Positions 1 to 6,610 of a stretch of 22,831 nucleotides of DNA are shown in pieces (positions within the stretch are counted from its first letter, which is position 1; each line of letters opens with the position of its first letter). The position numbers and the translations under genes were made by a program. Where the stretch lies: assembly GCA_902810755.1 (NCBI GenBank), contig CADDYT010000100.1, positions 1-22,831 on the forward strand. The letters are read 5' to 3'. The notes under the pieces are model-generated. The model did no database searches and was not told where the DNA came from. It was given only the letters and a program-made list of their open reading frames with translations. The stretch comes from Chloroflexota bacterium. GTDB taxonomy: Bacteria; Chloroflexota; Ktedonobacteria; Ktedonobacterales; Ktedonobacteraceae.

Positions 1-43
1 GTTGCGCTCGCACTCCCCCAGGCCACCCCTGGCGGCTGGCCTG
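1..43. repeat. Decayed end of the GGCCACC palindromic repeat family
   Basis: The inverted repeat CAGGCCA (19-25) / TGGCCTG (37-43) and its CCCCTGGC core closely match the right flank of the hairpin module near 20291-20310, with a small difference around the central GGC. It looks like a truncated copy whose remainder lies outside the window. Seen in sequence; membership of the family is inferred. Confidence 0.5.
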
Positions 44-97
44 GCTCTGGCTTGCTTCCATTCCCCTCGTTGGAATTTTCAGTCTAACAGAAAATAC

Positions 98-115
98 GTG
101 ACAGATGTCTGTCAC
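98..115. promoter_or_regulatory. Palindromic operator before the WYL regulator gene
   Basis: The sequence holds a perfect 8-bp inverted repeat, GTGACAGA-TG-TCTGTCAC. It lies 35-52 bases before the preferred ATG at 150, just upstream of a -10-like TAAAAT at 137-142. Position and symmetry suit an autoregulatory site for the HTH/WYL protein encoded next to it. Binding is inferred. Confidence 0.55.
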
Positions 116-149
116 TCTTTTGACGTTTTTTTGTGTTAAAATGAAAATC

Positions 150-1142
150 ATGGAGAAGACAGAGCGATTGTTGGCAATCACGCTGCTGCTGCAAGCCCGA
201 GGGAAAATGACGGCCCGGCACCTCGCGGACATCCTGGGAGTTTCGACGCGCACCATCTACCGCGACATCGACACGCTTTCACTGGCGCACATCCCGATCT
301 CGATGGATTACGGTCCCGGCGGCGGCTACTACCTGCCCGACGACTACCACTTCGAGTCGACCATCTTCACGCCCGAAGAGGCCGTCTCGCTCGTGTTGAG
401 CGCGGATATGGCGGGCAACTACAGCCTTTTCGCCGACGACGATGGCCTGCAGCGCGCCCTGCTCAAACTGGAAGCCGCGCTGCCACAGCAATACCGCGTC
501 GATGTGAAGGCTGCACGCCAGCGCATTCTCTTCGACACGACGGCCTGGTACGCGCATGGCCGCAGCGCGCCCGTCTCTGCCGTCTTTCTGGAAAGCATTC
601 GCCTGGCCGTGCTGGGCGAAAACCGGCTGGAAATCCTTTATCCCGCCGATGATCTTCCCGGCGTGCAGTGGCTGCGCATCGATCCCTACGGCCTCGTCTA
701 CCGGGGCCTCTCGCGCCGCCGCGTGCGCACCGGCATCTGGTACCTCGTCGCCTACTGCCACAACTGCCGCAGCTTCTGCGCCTTCCGCGTCGGCTACATT
801 GAAGACCTGAAAGTTCTCCCCGACAGGGCCGCCATCCAGCCCGATTTCGACCTGCGCGCCTACTGGCAAGAGGCGCGCCAGCACCTCGAAGAGCAGGCGC
901 ACCCCTTCACACTCACCCTGCGCGTGCAGCCCGCCGCCCGCCCCGGCCTCTCCGGCGACATCACCATCCTGCAAGAGCAACCCGACGGCACCCTCATCGC
1001 CCAGGTCACCATCGACTCCCTCGAAGCCGCCACCTCCTACGTCCTCGCCCTGGGAACCGGCGCGACTGTGCTTGGCCCCGATACTGTACGGGAAGCGGTG
1101 GCCGAGGCGGCGCGCTCGATTGCGGAGATGTATGCAGAATGA
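150..1142 (+). CDS. WYL-domain transcriptional regulator (DeoR/YafY-like HTH)
   Basis: This is a DNA-binding regulator of about 330 residues. The N-terminus carries a winged helix-turn-helix of the HTH_11 type (residues about 4-60, with VSTRTIYRDIDTL as recognition helix and GPGGGYYLP as wing). A central linker is followed by a WYL effector-binding domain (about 155-240, including WYLVAYCHNCRSF) and a C-terminal extension typical of the family. An earlier in-frame ATG at 105 falls inside the palindrome at 98-115 and adds residues foreign to the family; ATG 141 is also possible. I chose ATG 150 because MEKTERLLAI is the usual family start and because a TAAAAT box ends seven bases earlier, which would give a leaderless message. 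WYL proteins commonly sense small ligands or nucleic acids; the target here is unknown. It stands alone, and the neighbouring transporter relic points the other way. Confidence 0.9.
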   Translation: MEKTERLLAITLLLQARGKMTARHLADILGVSTRTIYRDIDTLSLAHIPISMDYGPGGGYYLPDDYHFESTIFTPEEAVSLVLSADMAGNYSLFADDDGLQRALLKLEAALPQQYRVDVKAARQRILFDTTAWYAHGRSAPVSAVFLESIRLAVLGENRLEILYPADDLPGVQWLRIDPYGLVYRGLSRRRVRTGIWYLVAYCHNCRSFCAFRVGYIEDLKVLPDRAAIQPDFDLRAYWQEARQHLEEQAHPFTLTLRVQPAARPGLSGDITILQEQPDGTLIAQVTIDSLEAATSYVLALGTGATVLGPDTVREAVAEAARSIAEMYAE

Positions 1143-1242
1143 CCCACGTCCCGCCTGTATGAGCTGAATTGGATCATGGTAACGAGAGGAATACAAAGGG
1201 TTGTGATGGGCAATGGGTGCCTGCAATCAGAGCTGTATACTT

Positions 1243-1566
1243 CTACAGCCGAATCTTTTGTCGGCTTCCCGCCCCATAAATAGTCAGTGCGAGCAGCAAC
1301 AGAAATGCGCCGACCGCGCAGACGCCGTTCCATTGAGCAAGGATCCAGGCATAGGCGCCAGGGATGGAGCCGAGGGAGCCGCCGATGAAGTACGTGACCA
1401 TGTAGACGGTGTTGAGACGACTGCGCGCCGCCGGGTTCAGGCTGTAGATGCGCGCCTGGTTGGAGATGTGCGTTCCCTGCGTGCCGAGGTCGAGCAGGAT
1501 GACGCCGATGACCAGGCCCCAGAGGAAGTGGCCGACGAGAGGGCGCAGCCCACCGCCAGCGTCCAC
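1243..1566 (-). pseudogene. MFS transporter, C-terminal relic
   Basis: The minus strand encodes roughly the last 100 residues of a major facilitator superfamily drug-efflux-type transporter. It includes a segment (LDLGTQGTHISNQARIYSLN) characteristic of the second half of this subfamily and three hydrophobic helices. A complete protein would need about 300 further residues upstream, but 1567-1711 shows no homologous frame and no transporter-like hydrophobic pattern, so the N-terminal two thirds are missing. The stop codon (TAG, 1243-1245) appears natural. The nominal ATG at 1566 has no ribosome-binding site. I infer a deletion relic. It may have been regulated by the neighbouring WYL protein, but nothing shows this. 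Positions 1567-1711 otherwise hold only an AT-rich patch around 1660-1690. Confidence 0.75.
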
Positions 1567-1711
1567 ACCAATCCCGGCTCCATCCCCGGCGGTGTTTGTT
1601 TTATCTCTGCCTGCTGTTCTTGCTTAGTTCTTGCCACCGCTATCTCCGCAAAGTGTTCATCACCATAATATAATTCTATAGGAGAATACGATTGGAGGGG
1701 ATTGGGCGTCA

Positions 1712-1748
1712 AGAAGGCCCCGCTCGCGCTCATCGAGCGGAGCCTTCT
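1712..1748 (-). terminator. Hairpin after the small hypothetical gene
   Basis: Arms 1712-1726 and 1734-1748 pair over 15 positions with a 7-base loop. The single irregular pair (1719/1741) is C-A when read as plus-strand RNA but G-U as minus-strand RNA, which favours a minus-strand transcript ending the gene at 1772-2071. Only a very short T stretch follows, so it may be a weak or Rho-independent-like terminator. Confidence 0.5.
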
Positions 1749-1771
1749 ATCATTTGCATACGCGAACAGAC

Positions 1772-2071
1772 TTACGCCGATACCTCGCCGGGAGGGAGCG
1801 GTTGCGGATTCAGTTCATCCGCCTGCGCGATGGCGCGACTGGCGTTGAGAAGGGTCTGCCTCAGAGCGGCCAGCGTCTCCATCTGCTGCTGCATCGCATC
1901 GACCGTTGCGCTCACCAGCAGGTACTCGGCTGGCGTTGTCCACCCAGGTCGGCGCATCAGAATGATCAATTCTTCCAGATCGCCAGTATCACTCATCGTT
2001 TCCAGCAGTTTGCCCAGTTCTCTGACGCGCCCTTCCAGGTACGCGATGTTGTGTTCGCCCTCAAACTTCAT
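1772..2071 (-). CDS. Hypothetical protein, 99 aa, helical
   Basis: I do not recognise the family. The protein is small, acidic and largely helical, with a heptad-like stretch (residues about 8-30 and 50-85, including MQQQMETLAALRQTLLNASRAI) that could form a coiled coil, and a proline-rich tail (NPQPLPPGE). There is no signal peptide or membrane segment. The frame stays open upstream to 2206, but the ATG at 2071 is chosen because AGAGAGG precedes it at suitable spacing and the longer version begins with sequence that looks non-coding. It is divergent from menA, with about 190 bases between the starts, and is followed by a hairpin at 1712-1748. Reality as a gene rests on the SD, the terminator and normal amino-acid composition. 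Confidence 0.6.
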   Translation of the reverse strand: MKFEGEHNIAYLEGRVRELGKLLETMSDTGDLEELIILMRRPGWTTPAEYLLVSATVDAMQQQMETLAALRQTLLNASRAIAQADELNPQPLPPGEVSA

Positions 2072-2189
2072 GGTGAAACCTCTCTTTTGGTGCTTCGCCA
2101 ACAGCCTCAAATCGGTTGGCTGTAAGCTATACGCCTGCTCCGGTGTTTTTTCGTGTAGCGTTTTCTCTCGATCAAAGGAGCGTAAGCCT

Positions 2190-2219
2190 TTGACGTTTTG
2201 CCTCATCCTGCATTATGCT
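2190..2219 (+). promoter_or_regulatory. Sigma-70-type promoter for menA-menG
   Basis: TTGACG at 2190-2195 is followed, 18 bases on, by TATGCT at 2214-2219 (or TTATGC with 17). Transcription would start near 2226, giving a leader of about 40 bases before the menA ATG. Confidence 0.5.
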
Positions 2220-2264
2220 TAATAGTAATGAATATTGAGAACGATATGCTATCAGGGAACATCT

Positions 2265-3185
2265 ATGAGCGAGACACAGGCATATACCGGCAAGATTCGG
2301 CCTTCATGGAAGGTCTGGTTCAAGGTGGCGCGGCCATTTTCGCTGACGGCCACCGTTAGCCCGCTGCTGGTGGGAACGGCGCTGGCAGTTTATCAGGGGG
2401 TGTTTCGCCCGCTGAACTTTGCGCTGGCCCTCTGCTCCGGGCTGCTGCTGCAAATCGGGGTCAATTACTTTAACGAGTATTTTGACTGGCGCTACGGGCT
2501 GGATCACGAGGGGTCGCTGGGGTCGATGACGGTGATTTTCAGGCATGAGATGAGCGGCGGGCAGGTGCTGGGCGGCGGCATTGCCTGCTTTGCGCTGGCT
2601 GCCATGCTCGGTCTGCTGCTGGCTTGGCTGGTCGGGCCTGCCGTACTGCTCTTTGGCGCGGCTGCCCTGCTGATTGGCTACTTCTACAGCGCGAAGCCCT
2701 TCAAGTTCGCCACGCGCGGCCTCGGCGACATTCTGGTGTATATCGCAATGGGCTTTCTTGAGGTCTGGGGCGCGTACTACGTACAGATTCCGCGCTGGTC
2801 CTGGCTGGCTTTTGTCGCCAGCATTCCCGTCGGCTTTCTGGTCACGGCCATCCTGAATATGAACAACGTGCGCGATTACCAGGATGATCTGGCGGTGCAG
2901 AAGCGCACGCTGCCGGTGCGTTTCGGGCAGACGTTCGGCGTCTACTACCACGCCTGCCTGCTCTTCGGCAGCTACGTTGCCGTCACCATTTTTGCCCTTC
3001 TCGGCCTGCTGCCGCTCTGGAGCCTGCTGGTCTGGGTCACCTTCCCCCTGGCCTTCAGCAACGTGCGCGCCGTGCTGGCCGCGAGCGAGCGCAAAGTCTT
3101 CGCCATCGGCATCAAGCGCACCTCGATGCTGCACCTGCAATTTGCCGTCATGCTGGCCCTGGGCATTCTCATCGCACGATTTTGA
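2265..3185 (+). CDS. menA: 1,4-dihydroxy-2-naphthoate polyprenyltransferase (UbiA family)
   Basis: This integral membrane prenyltransferase of about 306 residues attaches the polyprenyl tail to 1,4-dihydroxy-2-naphthoate, giving demethylmenaquinone. The two Asp-rich Mg-diphosphate motifs of the UbiA superfamily are visible: NYFNEYFDWRYGLD (67-80) and NMNNVRDYQDD (198-208). Around eight hydrophobic segments surround them, and YSAKPFKF (141-148) sits in the usual cytoplasmic loop. The first Asp of motif one is Glu (NE rather than ND), a tolerated variant. I start at 2265, with AGGGA a few bases upstream; an upstream in-frame ATG at 2235 lacks a ribosome-binding site. The menG gene follows after 6 bases, which identifies the branch as menaquinone rather than another UbiA pathway. 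Other menaquinone genes are not in the window. Confidence 0.9.
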   Translation: MSETQAYTGKIRPSWKVWFKVARPFSLTATVSPLLVGTALAVYQGVFRPLNFALALCSGLLLQIGVNYFNEYFDWRYGLDHEGSLGSMTVIFRHEMSGGQVLGGGIACFALAAMLGLLLAWLVGPAVLLFGAAALLIGYFYSAKPFKFATRGLGDILVYIAMGFLEVWGAYYVQIPRWSWLAFVASIPVGFLVTAILNMNNVRDYQDDLAVQKRTLPVRFGQTFGVYYHACLLFGSYVAVTIFALLGLLPLWSLLVWVTFPLAFSNVRAVLAASERKVFAIGIKRTSMLHLQFAVMLALGILIARF

Positions 3186-3191
3186 GGAACT

Positions 3192-3941
3192 ATGGCAAAA
3201 AGCGAACAATTCTTAGAGGAAAAATTTCGTGAGAGCGGCGGCAAGCGCCCGTATGTGCAGCGTCTCTTCGGGCGCATTGCGCATATCTATGATCCCATGA
3301 ACCACCTGATGAGCTTCGGGCTGGATGGCCGCTGGCGGGCCTTTGCCGCCCGCTGCCTGGCGCTGCACGAGGGGCAGACCGGACTTGATCTGGGGGCAGG
3401 AACGGCTGATCTCTCCATCGCCGTCATTCGCAATTCGCCGCCGGGCGTGCGCATGATCGGCATGGATATTACGCCGGAGATGCTTGAGGTGGGACGGCGC
3501 AAACTGGCGCGGCTGGGCCTGCAAGAGCGCGTCGAACTGCGCGTGGGCGACGCCGAGCAGATCGACCTGCCCGATAACAGCGTCGATGGCTGCTGCTCCG
3601 CTTTCACTGTGCGCAACCTGGCCGATATTCGGCAGGGCTTTCGCGAGATGCTGCGTGTGGTGCGCGCAGGCGGGCGTGTCGTCTGCCTGGAAGTTAGCCA
3701 CCCGCCGGGCAAAATACTGGGCGCGCTCTTCCACCTGTACTTCTACCGGCTGGCCCCGCTCTTCGGCAGCATTCTTGGCAAGGCCTTCGAGGAATATCAC
3801 TACCTGCCCCATTCCCTTACCTCTTTCCCGGACGCGCCCGCGCTCCAGGCCATCATGGAAGAGGCTGGATGGCGCGATGTGCATTTTCACCGCCTGCTGG
3901 GTGGCATTGTCGCCGTACACGTCGGAACAAAAGCTGAGTAG
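3192..3941 (+). CDS. menG: Demethylmenaquinone methyltransferase (UbiE/MenG)
   Basis: This class I SAM-dependent methyltransferase of 249 residues methylates demethylmenaquinone to menaquinone, the final step of the pathway. The SAM-binding motif I is LDLGAGTAD (65-73), the acidic loop is MDITPEML (91-98), and AFTVRNLADIRQGF (137-150) matches the UbiE signature region. The N-terminal FGRIAHIYDPMNHLMSFGLD is typical of the family. It starts 6 bases after menA with GAGGAA as SD, so the two are almost certainly cotranscribed. Length and motifs are normal. Because no ubiquinone genes are present and menA is adjacent, I prefer MenG over a ubiquinone role. Confidence 0.95.
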   Translation: MAKSEQFLEEKFRESGGKRPYVQRLFGRIAHIYDPMNHLMSFGLDGRWRAFAARCLALHEGQTGLDLGAGTADLSIAVIRNSPPGVRMIGMDITPEMLEVGRRKLARLGLQERVELRVGDAEQIDLPDNSVDGCCSAFTVRNLADIRQGFREMLRVVRAGGRVVCLEVSHPPGKILGALFHLYFYRLAPLFGSILGKAFEEYHYLPHSLTSFPDAPALQAIMEEAGWRDVHFHRLLGGIVAVHVGTKAE

Positions 3942-3966
3942 CTTTCCGGCTTTTGGGCTATCTGCC

Positions 3967-3995
3967 TTGCGTTCTCCGCACCCATCATCTATAAT
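3967..3995 (+). promoter_or_regulatory. Sigma-70-type promoter for the TPR gene
   Basis: TTGCGT at 3967-3972 and a perfect TATAAT at 3990-3995 are 17 bases apart. The predicted start near 4002 leaves about 50 bases of leader before ATG 4053, with GGGAG as SD. This makes the TPR gene a separate unit from menA-menG. Confidence 0.65.
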
Positions 3996-4052
3996 AGCCG
4001 TGTTAAAAAACTTTCATACACCTGTTCGAAAAAGAGACCGGGAGAGCGCCCA

Positions 4053-5606
4053 ATGAGCGAAGAGTCGGATGTTACAAAGGAAAAAGCGTTTGATGAGGAG
4101 CGGGAGCCGCGACCGGAGATGCCGGAAGCAGAGTTGCTCTACGAGGAAACACAGGCGGCTCTGGCGATAGCTTCTTCTCAAGAGACGGCGACAGAAGAGA
4201 TGGCGATATGCTGGCGGTTCCTGCTGGCCCGCTGGGAACGGTATCTGGAGACGCACGAGCTAACAGAAGAGTTCCGGCCCGTGCTGCTCGAAGCCAACCG
4301 GGCGGCAGGTTTCTGCTTTTTCAACCTGTACCAGCAAGACAAGCAGTCCAGGAATGTTGACCGCGCTGTGGCAGCCTGGCGGAAGGCGGTACGCCTCTCC
4401 CCGCCGGATGCGCCCGAACTGCCGAAACTGTTGAATGTTCTCAGCATTGCCATCAGTCAGCAATACGCGAATACGCACGATCTTACCTTCCTTGATTCCG
4501 CCATCGGGTTTTTAGAGCAGGCGTTGAAGCTCACCAGCGTGGATTCGCAGTACCGGCTGCACACGTTGAACAACCTGGCGGCCATGCTGCGCTTGCGCTA
4601 CCTGCATACAAAAGACCTGGCCGACCAGAATCGCGCCATCCTGCTCTACGGCCAGCTGGTAGAACACACGCCGCTGGACGACCTCGAACTGCCCATGTAC
4701 CTGCACTACCTCTCATCGGCGCTGATCGAGCGTTTCAGGGTGACACACAACATTGAAGACCTGAACCGGGCCATTCGCGCCGGTCAGGAGATACGCGAGA
4801 CGGTCGAGGAAAGCCCGCTTTTCAGGCCGGACTACCTGCGCGACCTCGCCAGAGGGCTGACTATGCGCTTCGAGGAGTCGCAGGATGCCAGCGATCTGGC
4901 CGAGAGTATCGCCGCCTGGCAGACACTGGTGGATATGCTGCCAGAGCAAAGCCCCGACTACCTGCCCGCCCTGATCAGTTTATATGAAGGGTTGCGCAAA
5001 CGCTTCGATATGTCCGGGGACGAAATGGCCCTGCAGCGCGCCATCGGAGCGTTGCAGCAATTTGTGAAGTGCGCTCCCCCCGGTTATCCCAACAGGCTCG
5101 CCTGTATGACGCTTTTGCACGAAGGGATGCTGGTGCGCTTCGCCAGCAGCGAGAAGCTGGAAGACCTGGACGCCGCCATTCGCACCTGGGAGCAGTTTCT
5201 TGATACCACCCCCATCGAGTCGACCGATTTTCTCTGCTACCTGAACTACCTGTCCCACGCGCTCAACCTGCGCTACAAGCATGGAGGCTGCGAGGCCGAT
5301 CTCGAACGACTCATCCACCTGCTGGAACAGGCCGTCGAGCTGGCCGCGCCCGGTTCTCCCATGCTGCTCTACAGCCTGAACAATCTCGCCAGCGGCCTTG
5401 CCACGCGCTACCAGCACCACAACACGCTGGCCGATCTTGAGCGAGCTATCTCGCTGCTGGAGCGGGCGCTGGGCGAGATCAAAGAGGAAGCTAACGCGCC
5501 CGAGCGGGCCGAACTGATGAAGGGGCTTGGTCGCCTCTACCAGCGCCGCTACGAACACACCGAAAATCTGGAAGACCTCGAACGAGCCGCACACTTGCTG
5601 GAGTAA
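4053..5606 (+). CDS. TPR-array protein of the CHAT-associated type, no CHAT domain
   Basis: The protein has 517 residues: an acidic N-terminal stretch (about 1-50), then about eight helical repeats of some 50 residues. The repeats share a pattern such as LNNLAxxLxxRYxHTxDLxDLxRAIxLLExAVE; clear copies lie near residues 150-200, 210-250, 385-430 and 435-485. This long TPR-like repeat is familiar from proteins in which it precedes a C-terminal CHAT caspase-like protease. Here the frame ends inside a repeat (LEDLERAAHLLE, then TAA) and no CHAT domain or its His/Cys motifs follows downstream. It is probably a cytoplasmic scaffold or a truncated member of that family. There is no signal peptide or membrane segment. 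The GNAT gene begins 6 bases after its stop, so the two are probably cotranscribed. Confidence 0.8.
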   Translation: MSEESDVTKEKAFDEEREPRPEMPEAELLYEETQAALAIASSQETATEEMAICWRFLLARWERYLETHELTEEFRPVLLEANRAAGFCFFNLYQQDKQSRNVDRAVAAWRKAVRLSPPDAPELPKLLNVLSIAISQQYANTHDLTFLDSAIGFLEQALKLTSVDSQYRLHTLNNLAAMLRLRYLHTKDLADQNRAILLYGQLVEHTPLDDLELPMYLHYLSSALIERFRVTHNIEDLNRAIRAGQEIRETVEESPLFRPDYLRDLARGLTMRFEESQDASDLAESIAAWQTLVDMLPEQSPDYLPALISLYEGLRKRFDMSGDEMALQRAIGALQQFVKCAPPGYPNRLACMTLLHEGMLVRFASSEKLEDLDAAIRTWEQFLDTTPIESTDFLCYLNYLSHALNLRYKHGGCEADLERLIHLLEQAVELAAPGSPMLLYSLNNLASGLATRYQHHNTLADLERAISLLERALGEIKEEANAPERAELMKGLGRLYQRRYEHTENLEDLERAAHLLE

Positions 5607-5612
5607 CGGGAT

Positions 5613-6302
5613 ATGGGCGCGGCAAATCCAGCAGGCGAAATAATTCCGCTCGAACGCGCACATCTCAGGCAGGCGGCAGAAGTGATGGCGCGAGCCTTTC
5701 ACACCGACCCGCTCTGGCAATATCTGCTGCCCGACGAGGCCCGGCGCGCCGCTCTGCTCCTCTCCAGCTTTCGCCTGTTTGTGCGCTACACGCTGCGCTA
5801 CGGCGTGGGCTACACGACGACGAACCTGGCAGGCGCGGCCTGCTGGCTCCCGCCCGGCAATACGACCCCGACGGCAGGGCGGATGCTGCGCGTGGCCATC
5901 CACGGCGCGCCGCTCGCCTTCGGCCCGGCTGCCCTGCGCCGCTACAGCCTCGTCGAGAGCTATACCGCGCGCCTGCACAAACAATACGCGCCGGGGCCGC
6001 ACTGGTACCTCTGGGGCCTCGGCGTCGATCCGCCCTTTCAGGGTCACGGTCTCGGCGGCCTGCTCATCCAGCCCATCCTTGCCCGCGCCGACGCTGACCA
6101 TCTCCCCTGCTACCTTGAAACCATGAACGAACGCAACCTGCCCTTCTACCAGAAACGCGGCTTCCAGGTGATGAGCGAGGGTTGCGCGCCGGGTACCAGC
6201 TTGCGTGTATGGAGTATGTTGCGAGAATCACAAAGCAGGAGCCAGGACGGAGCAAGCCAGGGCAGGGTGGGCCTGGGCGGAGGCGAGCTTCGCCCCTACT
6301 AA
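5613..6302 (+). CDS. GNAT family N-acetyltransferase
   Basis: This predicted acetyl-CoA-dependent N-acyltransferase has 229 residues. The acetyl-CoA binding motif A is LGVDPPFQGHGLGGLLIQ (136-153) with Q143-G-H-G-L-G148, followed by the motif B helix and a NLPFYQKRGF (176-185) segment that usually supplies the Tyr general acid. The N-terminal AFHTDPLWQYLLPDE resembles a subfamily often annotated as unknown GNATs. The substrate cannot be inferred. It lies 6 bases after the TPR gene. The last 25 or so residues (from about 205) are low-complexity, Gly/Ser/Arg-rich, and coincide with a small hairpin repeat at 6275-6295, suggesting that a repeat insertion extended the reading frame beyond the normal family end. 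Confidence 0.85.
   Translation: MGAANPAGEIIPLERAHLRQAAEVMARAFHTDPLWQYLLPDEARRAALLLSSFRLFVRYTLRYGVGYTTTNLAGAACWLPPGNTTPTAGRMLRVAIHGAPLAFGPAALRRYSLVESYTARLHKQYAPGPHWYLWGLGVDPPFQGHGLGGLLIQPILARADADHLPCYLETMNERNLPFYQKRGFQVMSEGCAPGTSLRVWSMLRESQSRSQDGASQGRVGLGGGELRPY
6275..6295 (+). repeat. Small hairpin in the 3' end of the GNAT gene
   Basis: GGGCGGAG (6275-6282) pairs with CTTCGCCC (6288-6295) around a 5-base loop, with one G-U pair in the plus-strand RNA. The minus-strand reading begins with AGTAGGGGCGAAGC, recalling the AGTAGGG edge of the modules at 15.3 and 20.3 kb. It could act as a 3' stabiliser; no T-tract follows. Confidence 0.4.
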
Positions 6303-6358
6303 CCCCGACGTCTCACAGGATAAAATGCACATGCTGGCGCCAGAATTGTTCACATTGC

Positions 6359-6386
6359 TTGACAGTTGGACGTTCTTCTTTATAAT
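6359..6386 (+). promoter_or_regulatory. Near-consensus sigma-70 promoter for the first rel gene
   Basis: Perfect TTGACA (6359-6364) and perfect TATAAT (6381-6386) hexamers are 16 bases apart. This is the best promoter in the window. Transcription would start around 6393, leaving a leader of more than 200 bases before the coding sequence. Confidence 0.85.
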
Positions 6387-6392
6387 ACATGT

Positions 6393-6606
6393 ATCAGACA
6401 TTTGCGCTGTATGCATTTCCCAATGTTTTGCATATTGTTACTACACAGGAAGTAGTGTCCCACTGGTTGGAACAAACTGAGGCGTTGGTTTGTTCTTACT
6501 GGTGAGGGATGTATTCCCAGGGCTGTTCTTTTTTTCTTTTGTGCGTTCTCTTCGTCTTTGTAAGTAACGGGACGTTGTAAAGGAGAGAACGATTGCGGGG
6601 TCAGCC
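6393..6606 (+). promoter_or_regulatory. Long structured leader of the first rel gene, possible attenuator
   Basis: The stretch between promoter and gene holds no real gene. It contains a hairpin ACTAC/GTAGT (6440-6444 / 6452-6456), a hairpin GAACAAAC/GTTTGTTC (6470-6477 / 6488-6495), a weak GGGA/TCCC stem (6506-6509 / 6515-6518), and a strikingly T-rich run at 6526-6540. TGTTC at 6524-6528 could compete with 6491-6495 for GAACA at 6470-6474. A strong SD (AGGAGAG, 6581-6587) lies about 20 bases before the coding start. The layout would suit transcription attenuation or an RNA-based control, which is inference only; I do not recognise a known riboswitch. Confidence 0.45.
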
Positions 6607-6610
6607 GTGA
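6593..6610 (+). promoter_or_regulatory. Possible leader minicistron coupled to the first rel gene
   Basis: The best SD before rel (AGGAGAG, 6581-6587) is about 20 bases from GTG 6607 but only 5 bases from TTG 6593. That TTG opens a five-codon frame (M-R-G-Q-P) whose TGA (6608-6610) overlaps the ATG at 6610 as TGATG. Alternatively ATT 6592, in frame with rel, could be a rare start codon. Both readings are speculative. Confidence 0.3.

Noticed and set aside
105..149. Upstream ATG start for the WYL regulator
   Set aside because: It lies inside the palindromic operator and adds residues that do not fit the family start.
4980..6101. Long minus-strand open frame across the TPR and GNAT genes
   Set aside because: It runs antisense to two supported genes and has no homology that I can recognise.
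6393..6606. ykkC-type (ppGpp/PRPP) riboswitch or T-box in the rel leader
   Set aside because: I could not find the conserved words of either class; only generic hairpins are visible.
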